Assembly: GCF_030052815.1 (NCBI RefSeq)
Contig: NC_079502.1
Coordinates: 34,402,050 to 34,466,049 of the forward strand
Reading direction: 5' to 3'
DNA from: Hevea brasiliensis
Lineage: Eukaryota; Streptophyta; Magnoliopsida; Malpighiales; Euphorbiaceae
DNA: 64,000 nucleotides
How positions within the stretch are numbered: position 1 is the first letter of the stretch; each line of letters opens with the position of its first letter. This document shows positions 48,845 through 61,663 of this stretch, piece after piece. A model generated the notes under the pieces. The model had not been told where the DNA came from, did not search any database, and worked only from the letters and a program-made list of their open reading frames with translations. The position numbers and the translations under genes are program-made.

Positions 48845-48980
48845 GGATCCCACATCGATTATGGACAGCGTACGTGTGTGGCTTATATGAGAGCAAGGAC
48901 CTTGTTAAAATAGCTACGCTTTTAACAAGCGTCCATTCCCGTCACTTAGCCATGTATGTGTCTATTTTAAAAAAAAAAAG
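48845..48980 (+). repeat. Repeat copy 2 with snRNA-type promoter boxes and A tail
   Basis: ATCCCACATCG (48847-48857) is an exact match to the plant snRNA upstream sequence element. TTATAT follows at 48883-48888. The 25-base spacing is close to that of RNA polymerase III snRNA genes such as U6. The downstream sequence is not a known snRNA; it ends in TTTT and an A run, which recalls a small retroposed or polymerase III unit. Function is unproven. Confidence 0.5.
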
Positions 48981-49689
48981 ACATAATGTTTTGTTATTTA
49001 CACCAGTCATCTAAGGTTTTTTTTTTTTTTTTTTTTTTTTTCAAAATGCAAATTTAAATGCGTCGTCAAAATGATTTATCAGAAAAAATAGTCACTTTTT
49101 CATAAAGTTTTAAATATTGATTTTTTTAATGCATATTTATTTTTATATTTTAAATTAAGATATAATATTATGCATAATAATTTTTTTTTTTAATTTTTTC
49201 CCTTGAAATTATTTTCTTCTTTCTAAGATAAACTTTTCATAAATTGTTGAAGGAATTTCTTTCATAAGTTAAAAATGGTTGGACCTAATGAATATTTAAT
49301 GAAAGATAAATGAAAGGACTAGTGTGTCACGTCATTTCCAAATACTATTTTGAGCCTTTAATAATTCAATATTCATTTTGATGGAAATAAAAATTTATAG
49401 ATAAATAAGTTTTTTAAATTTTAATTAAGATCAATTAGATTATTTATATTTCAATTTTAATTTAAAATTCAATTTTAGTCACGTGTTCTAATGTGATAAA
49501 ACGACTTTTTATGTTAAATTTCAAAAAACTTAAATTTACCCTTTTACTTTAATTTGAAAATCAAATATGTTAAGTTTTACTTAATTTTGTATGTAATAGT
49601 TTACAAAGAAGAATAAAATATGTCACCTTTTTTAGAAGAATAAAATATCTCATCTTTTAATGTGTAGATGGGTCTAGTTGACTCTACGA
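48981..49689. other. AT-rich intergenic stretch
   Basis: Contains a T run (about 49014-49042). No gene or repeat family was recognised. Confidence 0.6.
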
Positions 49690-50200
49690 AGTGGAGTGTG
49701 TTTTTTTATGGCAATATCAAGGAATGGATTTATGCCAATTTGTAGGGCCATTTTGGTATATCGAGATCTATGTGGGATTTCACTTTTAGGATGGCTATTT
49801 GGTGGTTATGGAAGTGGCGTTGTAGTATTATTTTTGTGAGGCTTGATCCTCCCTTAGACCTACAAGCTTCATTCTCCTTTAAGGTAGATGAAATTATGAA
49901 AGCTTCCAGTAATATTGATTTCTTTTTCTCCCATTGTTAGAAGTGAGGCTTGGATTAGTTGGTCTCCTCCAACTACTAGATGGGTCAAGATAAATTCAGA
50001 TGGCAGTGTGGATCAAAGCCGTGGGGCAACAAGTGGTCTCATTCGGGATCATAATTGTCAATGGGTTTTGGGGTTTGGAGGTAAGCTTGGCTACTGTGAT
50101 ATGTTTAATACAGAGCTTGGTGTGATACTGGTTATCGTCAAGTGCTTCTAGAGGTGGATAGCTCAGTTATTTGTCAAACTAGTAAAGGCCAGTATGCTGC
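49690..50200 (+). pseudogene. LINE RNase H domain remnant
   Basis: The frame at 49915-50151 contains WVKINSDGSVDQ, GLIRDHNCQWVLGF and FNTELGV, matching the C-terminal RNase H domain of plant L1-type LINEs or related reverse transcriptase-like proteins (the D in NSDGS and E in TELGV are two of the catalytic positions). After a frameshift the sequence goes on as LLEVDSSVICQ near 50150. The upstream reverse transcriptase is missing. Confidence 0.65.
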
Positions 50201-50700
50201 TATGGACTATGAAACCCCACAAAAATAACCTCTTGTAGAAGTCCAAATTTTTACTATAAAAGTGTTGCTAAGTGAGGTTCATGGTTGGGGTACCCTTGCA
50301 GGGGGAGGGGAAGTTACATAGGATTGGTGAGCAAGCTGTGTGGATGTGAGGTTCATTCTGGCAAAAATTAGCCCAAATGAGGTTAATTTGGTGGTTACTG
50401 TGAGGAATTGGGGCATTGGTGCATGCTACGCTGGCATTGGGAGTGCAAACGAGGTTTACTGGTAGGTTGGAGCACCGTGTGGCATGCTAGGTTCATTGGG
50501 CCCGCAAGCGAGGTTCATTAGGAGAGCGAGGTGAGCAAGCAAGGCATTGGGTGCACGAAGAGTGCAAGCAAGGCACTAGGCACACGGGGGTTACGAGCGA
50601 GGCACATAGCATTAGGCCGAAATGAGGTTTACAGCGTCGAATGCCTATAGAGCGCCAGGCAAAATGAGGTTCACCTACGGTAGACTCCAAAAGCTTCTAG
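50201..50700. repeat. Degenerate GAGGTTCA motif repeats
   Basis: GCGAGGTTCATTGGG-like units and GCAAGCGAGG variants recur irregularly from about 50270 to 50670. The stretch is GC-richer than its surroundings and has the look of a transposon LTR minisatellite. No coding frame was identified. Confidence 0.6.
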
Positions 50701-50840
50701 ACAGCTTCAATGCCTACTGGGCCAGTTGTGGGCAATTTTCAGTAGAATTTTTTGTAGACTTCTAGACTTGGCCAGGAGGTTCCAACACTTGGGAAACTAC
50801 TCATGAACTTCCCGAACAGCCTAAATCTTAGCTTACCACC

Positions 50841-51137
50841 ATGGAAGGGTTTAGACACACCCAAAAGGAGGTTCCTTGGGATTTGTGCCAACATGAGAGA
50901 TTTCTTAGGATTTGTGCTAAAACACCAAAAATATCCTTCTCCGCCACCACCAAGGAAGCTTTCTCCGCTACAAATTTGAAGAGGTGGACAAGGGACAATC
51001 TTGACCACATATTTAAGGAGGTGTATGAATTCCAAGGAAGTTTGATCCCAGCCCTTCATTTTAAGGAGGTGGAAGAGAATAAATTTGTAATACCATTTTC
51101 CAACGTTGGAATATCTGTCCTTAATGAAATATTCTGA
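50841..51137 (+). other. Unrecognised open frame, 98 codons
   Basis: Starts MEGFRHTQKEVPW and ends NVGISVLNEIF. It has no motif I recognise. A frame on the opposite strand overlaps it and neither can be favoured. Being surrounded by repeats, it may be transposon leader sequence; a genuine gene is doubtful. Confidence 0.15.
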
Positions 51138-52219
51138 TGAAAATTTAAAACTTCACTAACAAAGGGAGTGGTGGTAAGATATGAAAATATGTTTATGTAT
51201 GTGTGTTTGAGGTATTCAAAATGTATTTAAGAATGAAAATGTTTTAATTGTTTTACTTTCTAAAAGTTTTTAAGTGTGTGTTTTTGGCAGATACAAATTC
51301 GACAGTTTAAGAAGGGGCTTTTGGTAGTCGACGTCCCTTTTTCTATTCAAATATCCTTCTTGGATAGAATGGACTTCGGCAGCTGAAATTCTCTCGACCT
51401 TGAGGGTGTAAAAGGGTCCAAAGCTCATTTTGCTACTAAAAACACATGGGATTTATCTTCTTCTTCTCTCTCTTAACTGCTAGAGCATACAATGAGCTCT
51501 TTGAAGAGATTTCCTTGGGTTTTTTTAAGATCTGGAGTTGGATTATTCCACTTAGAAGTTTGGGAGAGTAGATTCAAGCTTTAGGCCAAGCTCCAAGACG
51601 AGAGGTAACATTATTTTCCTCTTGATCGAATAAGTATATAAGAAAATTGATGAGGGATTAGGTTTCTACAACATCTATTTCATGTGATGTTGTGTTTAAG
51701 ACGAGTTTCAGGAAGTTTATGCATGTTAGGGTTAGGGATTTGTGATTTTATGTTGAAATTGCATGTTTTGTTGTTAGATTAGTTATGTTTAAGAGTTAAG
51801 GGCCTTAAATGGCTAGTTTTCTTGACGGATTTAAGAGAATCCTCATATATGTTATGTTGGGCTTAGGGAAAACCTAGGATTTGAGTTTTTGGTTAATGTA
51901 AGTGGTAACTAAGCATGATTTCAAGTTGTTTTAGGCCTTAAAGATGTGTATGTGTGTTCGGTTTAAGTTTGGATCTTTGGAATGAGTTTGGGGCTTTTGG
52001 GGAGTTTGAATCTGTAGGTTTTTAACTTGGAAATTCTGGAAATTTCCAGGTTTGGCTGCCCAAAACCACAGGTTCAACAGCCGAAGCATGTAATTTCTCA
52101 GGAAAATTTGAAAATTTTCTAGGTTCACAACCAAAGTCCCAAACTTTGGTAGCCACAATGGCTACTCCCTAAAATGGGCACCAATGTTCCAAGGTTTGCC
52201 CGCCAAAGCCCAATACTCT
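51138..52219. mobile_element. Probable LTR-like repeat, host of E3 insertion
   Basis: Non-coding. It contains CAGCCGAAGC-type and TTTGGTAGCC-type motifs and a promoter-like run near 51470, resembling another gypsy LTR. It is cut at 52219 by E3. The class is uncertain. Confidence 0.35.
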
Positions 52220-53395
52220 TATCACACCCTATCCTTATATAAGGCATGACATGATCCCATAATATATCTAATGAATTACCAAACTTCGCTTACCGGTGGT
52301 CCATTAAATATATTACAAGGAATTTTGTACAATTTCAATTTCTTTCAAGGTGAAAAGAGAAGATAATTATCATTAAAGAACTTTTATTTGGGGTTTATAT
52401 CATAACAATAAGTTATAACCTTTTTGGAATTTCTAGAATTTTTACGGAAATTTTGACAGAGTTCCGTTTGTACATGGAGAAAACAGTTCTTTAAAACTTG
52501 TGAAAAACACTCCCAATATACTTTTAAAACACAACTCCATTTACAACTCATCACAATCCATTCTCAATCAACACAATTTCAAGTAATTCATTATAAATAA
52601 ATTCAAAAGAAACTCAAGGATTTCATTAATAAGAAATAACTGGCTTACATTATAAATATTTACACTGGTAAAAAAAAAATTCTAAAATTTTTATACAACT
52701 GCTCAACTCCAGTATGTACATACACACAGATACATATATATTAAAAGAAATATTTACAAGGTTATTTTTTATATACCCAATGATGTCTCCAAAATAATGA
52801 TTACTGCACGTCACCAGCAGCCTACTCTGCTGCTTTATCTGTCTCTTTACCTGCGACAACAATAAGAAGCTATCACTGAGCTAAAGACTCAGTGGTGCAC
52901 AACTTTAAGGAAATAATAATTTACACAATCAATAAATTACAAATTTTTTAAACTAAATCAATTGAATTAATAACACATAGAAAATCATGCTTTATTTCTA
53001 CAGCCAGAAAATTCCTTAAATAAATCAAATTTTATTCCACAAATCATAAAACAAAATTTTGAAAAGTCACACAGCTTGATCATGACACAAATATCCAATT
53101 CTTCCCAATAACCAAAGGCTAATGGGGAATGCAAAGGCTAGCTAGCACAAATATATGAGTACTCATTCAATTTGTCCTTAACTAGCACACATTTCAACAC
53201 TTCAGCCAGAGAGGGAATATAAATATAATTCGTCCCACTAGGCAAACTAGTGAGGAATTCAAACATATAGTCATGACATTGTGGTTTCAAACTATTTTAA
53301 CAATTTTCCAAGCATAAAAAATATTCATCAATTCACATTCTTATTCCATTTCAAATAATTTCCCAAAATTGGCTAACAATACAAAATTTTTGTCA
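52220..53395 (-). mobile_element. E3 3' LTR, first segment
   Basis: On the plus strand it starts TATCACACCCTATCC, one base from the usual TGTCACACC start, and is otherwise of the same kind as 53401 and 24667. An acceptor-like motif (GTTGTCGCAG, minus strand) lies near 52855. It is interrupted by the solo LTR at 53401 and resumes at 56964. The insertion duplication on the left would be ACTCT (52215-52219); the partner lies outside the window. Confidence 0.78.
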
Positions 53396-53400
53396 ATCAA

Positions 53401-56400
53401 TGTCACACCTTACCCCTCTGTAAGGCATAACATGATCCCGTAGTATATCTAATGAACTATTGAACTTCACCTACCGATAACTCATTAAGTACCCTACAAG
53501 GGATTTTAAAACCATTTTCTTACTTTTTGGAAGTGGTGAGCATTTGGTAGAAATTAAAAACATTTAATTGAAGTTTGAAAACTAGTTAAGATTTTTGTCC
53601 ATATTTATTTTTCCGCAAATTTTATAAAAATTTCGGCAGAGTGCCGTCTGTATTTTGAGAAAACAGTTCTTCAAAAACCTGTAAAAATACTTCAATAATT
53701 TAATTTCACAACCCCAACATCCAATAATATCCTAAAACAATACAGTCATAAATGTGGCATTAAAATTAATTTTACATACACAATCTTAATACCCAGAAAG
53801 AAAATCCAAAATAATATTATTACAATTTTATATGTACAACTGCTCAAACTACAGAGATACATATGCATACTATCATATTTACATCAAACTAAACTATCAG
53901 GGTATAGACAAATACCCGTACAAAAATTCTTCAATTGTGCTTCTCTTTGACTGTAGCAGCTCACTCTGCTGCTATGTCATTTTCTCTATCTGCGACAGCA
54001 AAGAAAGCTATCGCTGAGTATAAAAATACTCAGTGGTGCACAATAAAATATAAATTGCAAAATATAAAACATTTGTCATTAATTCACAGTTCAAATATTT
54101 CACAATTTTTTAAATCACATTTATAACAAATCACAATTTAAACATTTCACAAATTTCAAAACTTAATATAATACAAATTTGATCAAACAATTTAATAATC
54201 ATAGTGTTGCCAATCAATAACACAACTTAGGCCATGACACAAAATTTCCAAACATGCTGTGTTGTACACCACGACAAGGCAAACTCATCCCATTAATCGA
54301 AATCAATGAGGGAAGTGGCTAGCTAGCTAATGAGTACTCATCCAAACTCACCTCCTGATTGAAAAGCCAAAGAGGGAGGAATATAGTCAAACTTACCCCA
54401 TAAATGGAGGAGGAACATAATAAGGGACTGTCATACCACGTGTGAATCAAAACAATTTAAAACTATGATGTTCAATTATAATTGATACAACAATTAAACA
54501 AACTTCATTTCAAATCTCCATTTCCAAAGTAGGCAACACGCAAATTCTCAAATAAAATTTCTAAGGCCATGACCAAATTCAAAACCATATTATTCAAATA
54601 TTTCATACAAATCAATAAACAATTTTCATTTCAAATTTTCATTGTAAAATAGGCAACACAACATTCTCGAAATTCATAATGAATAAAACACATTTACAAT
54701 GTATAACAAATCAATTTTCATTGTGAAAACTATAATTTATAAATTTTTGTGTACAAATCTGATGTGAGTCGCCTCTAGGCCTTGACTCAGTTTGCCCTAT
54801 CCTTTTCCAAGTCTTTTTCAACTGAAACACGCAATTTATAGTGTTTCAGTATCTTATCTCACAATAAATCCAATAATTAATTCATAAATACTTAATTCTA
54901 GCTCAAATATGCTTAAACTAAAGTTCTTGGAAATTTTCATTTCAGAGTTACTATTTATGGTACTATTCAAGTCAAAATATTGACTTTCTTATGCTTAATA
55001 GGTATGGAAAATCCAATTATACCCACATACCATATTTTGGTCACCTAACTTGTTGGTTTTGGTCATTTTCTCAAAACTTAAATCTTTTAGGCAAACTTTC
55101 AAATTTTCAGTTTTGGTAACCTATTTTGTACTGTTCCATTGGTCATGTTGCTGTTAAAATTTGGGCAAATTTTCTTCATAGAAATTGTTCCTTATTATCT
55201 TAACTTTATTTCCATTTTTGAATCACTCCATTTGGAGTTTTGTAGCTCAAGTTATAGCCATTTGAATCATGGCTGCCGGATTGGCCTAACCCAGATTTCT
55301 AGGCAAATTTTTGGGTTCTGGCAGTTTTAGGTTACCAAATTTGGGTGACTAAATGACTTGGTTAAGGGCATAATTTGGGTTTGTGTTCTTCATGAAAGTT
55401 GTAGTGCTATATCTCAGCTTTCTACTGGTAAAATTTCAGGTCATTTAGACCTGCCTAACCCAAGTTATGGCTAAATGAACTGTTCATTTGGTCATCTTTG
55501 TATAGGTCAGAACACCCATTTCTGGATTTGGTCAATTTGTTCACTATGCTATGGTCACTTTTTGGGCATGATTCCTCAATGAAAAATGTGTCATTTTGTG
55601 TCTAATTTCATTCTCAATTGGCCTCACACCAATTGGGTTTATAAATTTTCAGTTTTGGTCCCTGAAAGGGACCTTGGTCCTACTGCCTGTAGAATAGCCA
55701 TATCCAATCTGAATTTAAACCTAATTCTAACACTTCCAACATACCTCAATTGGTCACAAATGACTATTTTTCAGCTCAAACAAGGTCAAACACACCATTT
55801 GACTAATTCTCAAAATTTTGTCTCCCAAACCCTAGGTCCAAAACCCTAACTCACTTGATTTGTTAGATTTCACTAATTCCAAACATACAAACACAATTTC
55901 TCAACTCATTCAAGCTTTCTAACATGTTTTATTCAATCAAACTCATGCAAATCATACCCCTACATAGGCTGCCCAAATTTTCATATAGTCCTCCAAAGAT
56001 GTTTTCTTTTCATTTTCAATATATTTCTAGGTTAATTGAACTAAGAACATAAACATTTAACTAAAATATTCAAGTTTAGATTACTAACCTCACTTTGAAT
56101 TTCCAAATTTTCCAAATCTTCAATTTCTTCCATTTCTTTGTCCTCCAATATTCTTTTCTACTTGAATTAGCAAGGTTTTATGAAGAAATTTGGGAGAAAT
56201 TAGAGGTATGTGCATAGAAATCAAGCTTGAAACCAAGCTTTAATGGTGGAAACCCTGGAGAAAGAGAGGTAGTGAGAGTGCTACGGCTAAAGGAAGAAGA
56301 AAAGTGAAATTTATTTTTCAATTTTTGATTTTATCCCTTTCTTTGACTTGTCAAATTTTAATTAAATATAATTTATTTGTGATGTCATAGCTTATGTCAT

Positions 56401-56963
56401 TTTGATGATGTCACTAATGCAATTTCTTTTTCTTTTTCTTTTTTATTTATTTTTCTTTAGTTCTTTAATTTAATTCTTGATTCCAAAATTTTTTTTTCTT
56501 CGATTTTATTTGATAGTTAGGTCAGGAGTCAGCTCTAGGGGTCAATTGACCAAATTGCCCCTCGCCGGTTCGACCCGGTTTGCAAATAATTTAATATTTC
56601 TTCTGGATCTCTGACCTAATTATTTGATCGGCTTAACAATTCTTTTTCATGATTTTCTCTATTTCACTGTGTTCAAAATAGTCCTAAGGACCGCGGCATC
56701 ACATTTTACGGTTCGAAATTTGAGTTTAAATCGACCTCGCAGTCTTTCCCGAGAAGATCACCCATTGCTGTGACTCTCGGCTCATTTAACTTCTTGTATT
56801 CTATTTTTCTTATTTATACTTAACTAATTGACAATTACTAATTATTTGTGTTCAGGGCTTCTCTAGGTGTCTTAGACATGGTTCTACTTCTCTTACTTGT
56901 CCGGATAGGCACCGGTCACCGAAATAGTAAAATATACTAGGCTATGCCAATAGGGGTGTTACA
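53401..56963 (-). mobile_element. Solo LTR, 3.56 kb, inserted in E3 LTR
   Basis: Plus-strand ends are TGTCACACCTTACC and GGGGTGTTACA, with a perfect ATCAA duplication (53396-53400 and 56964-56968). It is the family of the solo LTR 24667-31563. Modules start near 55181, 55394 and 55581. A shorter perfect palindrome (55473-55489), a 5S-like stretch (about 56741-56790) and a U3 dyad (about 56898-56930) are present. Confidence 0.93.
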
Positions 56964-56968
56964 ATCAA

Positions 56969-59291
56969 AGTATTCAATATAAATAAGTCCATAAATTAAT
57001 TTCACAAGTCATTCAATTCAAAATTCAATTTGAAAATAAAAAAGGAGTTAGTTATTGTGCATAAACCTCTTAATTAATCTTGACTTGGTCCAATTTTTTC
57101 TCCTTCCTTGGAGGGCTTTTTTCCCACTGAAACACATAATTAGAGGGTTTCAATATCCATTCAAATTATTTCTAATAATAATTCCAATAATTGAACTTTA
57201 CATTTTAAATTCACTTATAAAGTTTCATAAGTTGATTGCCTTATACTTAATGTTATGGTTTTACTGTTCATATTGCTAGTTGGGTAAAATGTTGACTTTT
57301 TCACAATTAATAGGTATACCATTTCTAAACACATAGTCATACCACATTTGGGGTCATAATTTTGTTGGCATTGGTTGCCAATTACAATTCAAGGCCTATT
57401 AAGAAAAATTTCAAAATTTCAGTATTGGTTTCTTATGTTTACTATTCTATTGGACCAATCTACAATAAAAATTTGGCCAAACTTTCTTCATCAAAGTTGT
57501 TTCTTAATGTGTCTAGTTTAATTCTCTTTTTGAATCAATCCATTTAGAGTTTTGAAGCTCAAGTTATGGCATGTTTACCTTAACTGGCTAGATTAGTCAT
57601 TTCCAGATTTTCTGGGTAAGTTTTTGATTCTGGCAGTTTTGATAACCTAATTTTGATTAGCAATTTGATTAGGTTATGGTCAAAATTTGCGTTTATGTTC
57701 TTCATGAAAGTTGTTCTACTATGTCTAAGCTTTCCAATGGTTTAAAACTTGGGTCATTTGGACCTCTCTAAACAAAGGTATGACCATTTGAACATGTACT
57801 GTTCATTTGGTCAATTCTGCCCAGTAACAGGGTACCAAATCCGGATTCAAGCAGATTTTAGGTCCACTTGGGGTCAATTTTAGGGCAAGGTTTCTTCACC
57901 AAAATTGTAGCATTATGACTCTATTTTCATCTCCAATTTACCTCACACAAATTGGAATAACAAAATTCAACTTATAGCCTTCTAAGTGAATAGGGGTCAA
58001 GCTGCCAGAATTTGGCCATTCAACATACACACTTCAAGTCAATTCAATTCATTCAATTGCACTCATAAGCATACCAATTGACCAAATTGAGTATCATTAG
58101 TACCAATTGGTCATCAATTCTCACAAGACCCCAATTTCCCCCAAAATCCTAATCACCAAGAACCCTAATTGTCCAATTGCCACAATTCATGAAATTTAAA
58201 CCTATAAATCACTTATTCTTAGTCCTCTAAGCATAAATACATATCTAATTAGATTAAACACATCAACTCCCCCTAATTCTCATGGCTATCGAAAATTCTA
58301 AAGTTCTTTAACATGCAATTTTTGCTTCAATTTCAACAATTCTCACTCAATTTAAGAGTCTAATTATGAATTGAGAGAGAAAAATGGAAGGATTTTCACT
58401 AACCTCTTTGTTGAATTTCTAATTCTTTAATTCTTCAATTTTCCTCTTCCTTTTTGCTCCCAAATGACTTAACAAGGTCTAGGGATGAATTTTGGTGTTG
58501 AGATTTAGGGAATTTATGGAAGTAATTTGAAAAATTTCCAGCTTTCCAACCTTAACAATGGTGAAAATGAGAGAAAATGAGAGAGAACAAGAGAGAGAGA
58601 GGATGGGAATGAGAGGAAAGAGAAAAGATAAAACTTTTTTTTTCTTTTTAATTTCCTTTGTCTTTTATGTTAATATTATCCCATAAATTCATAATTTAAA
58701 ATTATAATTTATTATTGTGTCATGCTTGCCTCATAATGGGGTCAAAATTCCATTTAAATTGATTTTCTTTTCTTTTCTTTCCACACACCTCTTCATTTCT
58801 AATATATATTTTTTAAAGTTTTAATTTCCTATATTTTATTGGACATTTAGACTAAGAGTCACCTCTAAGGGGAATTGATCATATTGCCCCATATCGGTCT
58901 GATTAGTTTTTCCAATAGCATTGAATTGCTTCCTGAAGTCTATTTCAATTTTTTGAATTGGTTTTTTATTATTTTATGTGATTTTCACATTACCACAAGC
59001 TTTGAAATTTTTCCTAGGCCTAGGGTGTCACAGGGTCCCACGAAAATTTAGGATAGCAACTAAGCTCGCATTCGCTTCCTATTTTGGTTACCCATCTCCG
59101 GGACCTCAGCTCATTTAACTGATTATGCTTTGTTTTATTATTTCTATTTCACCCTTATATGATTTCTATTAATTTTTATTTATGACTTTTCAAGATGATT
59201 CAATCATAGTTTTAAACATCCTGACTATCCGGACATGCACTAGTCATCGGAACAGTAGAATGTATAGACTACTTAATATAGGGGTATTACA
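56969..59291 (-). mobile_element. E3 3' LTR, second segment
   Basis: It ends GGGGTATTACA at 59291, next to a polypurine tract. Modules start near 57492, 57706 and 57900. A 5S-like stretch lies at about 59063-59120 and the U3 dyad at about 59224-59262. Joined to 52220-53400 the LTR is about 3.5 kb. Confidence 0.85.
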
Positions 59292-59308
59292 ATTCTGCCC
59301 CCCTAAAT
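59292..59308 (-). other. Polypurine tract of E3
   Basis: The minus strand reads TAGGGGGGCAGAAT up to the LTR edge, a typical chromovirus polypurine tract. Confidence 0.75.
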
Positions 59309-59368
59309 AAATTTCGTCTTGAAATTTTACCTGATTTTAGTCTCTGAACAGCTATGGGTGTTGTCTCC

Positions 59369-59857
59369 TCATGTCCTCCTCAGGCTCTCAAGTAGCCTCC
59401 TAGCTGAATGATGGTTCCACAGCACCTTGACCAGTGGTATCTGCTTGTTCCTTAGCTGCTTCACCTCATATGCTAGAATCTCTATAGGTTTTTCCTCATA
59501 AGTGAGGTCTGGATTTACTTCAATCTCTTCAACAGGTAGAATGTGAGAGGGGTCTAATCTGTACCTCCTCAACATAGACACATAGAAGACATTGTGTATC
59601 CTTTCTAGCTCTAGAGGTAGTGCCAATCTATATGCCAAAGGATCCACTCTTTTTAGAACCTCATACGGCCCAATAAAGTGAGGATTCAGTTTCTCTTTTC
59701 TGTCAAATCTCATAATTTTCTTCCAAGGAGAAACCTTGAGGAATACCTTGTCACCCACCATGTACTCAATGTCTCTTTTTTTCAGATCAATATAGGACTT
59801 CTGACGATCTAATGCAGCCTTAAGTTTATCTCTAATGAGCTTAATCTTTTCCTCTGT
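59369..59857 (-). pseudogene. E3 integrase tail and chromodomain
   Basis: The frame 59761-59369 gives GDKVFLKVSPWKKIMRF, GPYEVLKRVDPLAYRLALP and the chromodomain start EKPIEILAYEVKQLRNKQIP, LVKVLWNHHS. A frameshift near 59397 replaces the last conserved block (ATWE-type in relatives) with unrelated residues. The segment identifies E3 as a chromovirus. Confidence 0.85.
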
Positions 59858-60870
59858 CTATTGAACAATTTTTGGGCCAATCAGTTTTCTTTCACCCATT
59901 TCATCCCAACACAAGGGAGTTCTACACTTCCTGCCGTACAAAGCTTCATATGGAGGCATCCCAATATTTGATTGATAGCTATTATTGTAAGCAAATTCAA
60001 TCAAAGGCAAGTGTGTATCCCAACTATCTTCAAACTCAGTCACACAAGCCCATAGCATATCCTCTAAGATATGAATTACCTTTTCAAACTGGCCATTTTT
60101 CTATGAGTGGAATGCAGTGCTAAAGTTCAATCTAGTTCCTAGGGCTTTTTGTAGACTATCCCAGAATCTAGAAGTGAACCTTGGATCTCTGTCTGACACA
60201 ATTGATACTTGCACTCTATGAAGTCTCACAATCTCATCAATGTACAGTTTAGTCAATCTGTCTAGGTTATAGTCCTTCTTCACTGGCAGAAAATGAGCAG
60301 ACTTAGTCAATCTGTCCACAATGACCCAAACTGCATCATGATTCTTCTAAGTTCTAGGAAGTCCCATCACAAAATCCATCGTGATTCATTTTCATTTCCA
60401 CTCGGGAATTGGTAATGGCTGTAGCAAACCAGCTGGCACTTGGTGTTCTGCCTTTACTTGTTGACAGGTCAGGCATTTGGCAACATACTCAGCTATATCC
60501 TTCTTCATACCCATCCACCAATAGTGCTCTTTTACCGTTCTATACATTTTAGTCCCACTAGGGTGCATAGCAAAGGAGAGTCATGTGCTTTTTTCATAAT
60601 GATTTGCCTCAATTCCACATCATTAAGAATGCACACTCTGCCCTGGTGTAATAGTAAGCCATCATCATTCACTAAAAATCCATATTTCTTGCCATCCCGA
60701 TCTTCCTCCATCAATTTTACACACTTTTCATCATTTTGTACTGCCATTTTTATCTGATCAATCAACATTGGCTTCACTTGCCAGGTAGCTACCATCTGTC
60801 CCTCATCATCAATCCCTAGATTAGCATGGAATGCTCTCAACTCATGCACCATAGACAAAGGAGAAACCCT
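59858..60870 (-). pseudogene. E3 integrase, degraded
   Basis: Pieces at 60319-60101 (DRLTKSAHFLPVKKDY, SDRDPRFTSRFWDSL) and 60058-59858 (HLPLIEFAYNNSYQSNIGM, YGRKCRTPLCW) are the integrase core. The zinc-binding module is readable across frame breaks near 60400-60640. A stop lies in the segment near the catalytic glutamate (about 60100). Confidence 0.82.
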
Positions 60871-61207
60871 TAAACTAGCCATAGTCTTGCGACTTAAGGC
60901 ATCAGTTACTACATTTGCTTTCCCTGCTGATAATCTATCAAGCAATCGTAGTCTTTAATCAGTTCCAACCATCTCCTCTACCTCAAATTTTGCTCTTTTT
61001 ATATGCCCAAATACTTTAAGCTCTTGTAATATGTTTAGATATAGCATTCCTCCCCATACAAATAGTGTCTCCAGATCTTCAGAGCAAATAAAATGGCAGC
61101 AAGCTCTAAGTCATGTGTAGGATAGTTTCTCTCATGGGTTTTCAGTTGACGAGATGCATAAGCAATGACATTTCAGTCTTGCATCAGTACACAGCCTAGC
61201 CCATTAT
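60871..61207 (-). pseudogene. E3 RNase H, C-terminal part
   Basis: The frame from 60945 holds [18 protein letters not shown]. Upstream, KSLKYLG-like and [16 protein letters not shown] blocks can be read across stops up to 61207. The gene is broken here by the Cassandra insertion and continues at 61888. Confidence 0.78.
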
Positions 61208-61297
61208 GAGAATGTAACGATCGGGCTCCAACCACTAGAGGAATTGTCCGCTTTGTCCATAAGCCTCATGATTTTGTCCCATAGGTGGAATGGAGAA

Positions 61298-61354
61298 CTT
61301 CCCAGAAGGTCACCCATCCTAGGATTTCTCTCAAGCTAGCACGCTTAACCCTAG
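61298..61354 (-). other. Inverted 5S rRNA-like segment in Cassandra 5' LTR
   Basis: CTTCCCAGAAGGTCACCC and ATCCTAGGATTT are the reverse complement of the segment at 61381-61437. This belongs to a long inverted repeat (61213-61354 against 61381-61519). Confidence 0.85.
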
Positions 61355-61373
61355 AGAGTTTGAGAGTTGGAAG

Positions 61374-61437
61374 AACTCCAGGGTTAAGCGTGCTCAATTG
61401 AGAGAAATCCTAGGATGGGTGACCTCCTGGGAAGTTC
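61374..61437 (+). other. 5S rRNA-like segment, Cassandra 5' LTR
   Basis: AACTCC, then GGTTAAGCGTGCTC (intermediate element) and TAGGATGGGTGACCTCC with TGGGAAGT (box C) match the second half of plant 5S rRNA genes, with the same 31-base spacing from GTTAAG to GATGGG. It is not a complete 5S gene; the first half with box A is lacking here. Confidence 0.9.
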
Positions 61438-61521
61438 TCCATTCCACCTATGAGACAAAACCGTGTGACTTATGGCCAAAACGGACAATTCCTCTAGTGG
61501 TAGGAGCCCGACCGTTACAAT

Positions 61522-61533
61522 TGGTATCAGAGC
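61522..61533 (+). other. Primer-binding site of Cassandra element
   Basis: TGGTATCAGAGC, two bases after the 5' LTR end. Matches initiator tRNA-Met. Confidence 0.9.
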
Positions 61534-61663
61534 CGCTCGAGTGTCCTCTTGAGCGATGGTGGGGCAAACCTCAGCGAGGACGCTGAGTCCCGAAAGGGGG
61601 GGAGAAAGGTCCCTTAGGCAAATCCCATATCGGCAAAGCACGGAGATGGTCTTGGGCTCAAAA

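Noticed and set aside
61374..61437. A genuine 5S rRNA gene
   Set aside because: Only the second half of 5S is present, it occurs in both LTRs of a short element with target duplications, and box A is missing; it is a Cassandra LTR.
61522..61533. tRNA gene fragments at the TGGTATCAGAGC sites (also 2375-2386 and 10581-10592)
   Set aside because: They are 12-base primer-binding sites beside LTR edges and lack a tRNA body.
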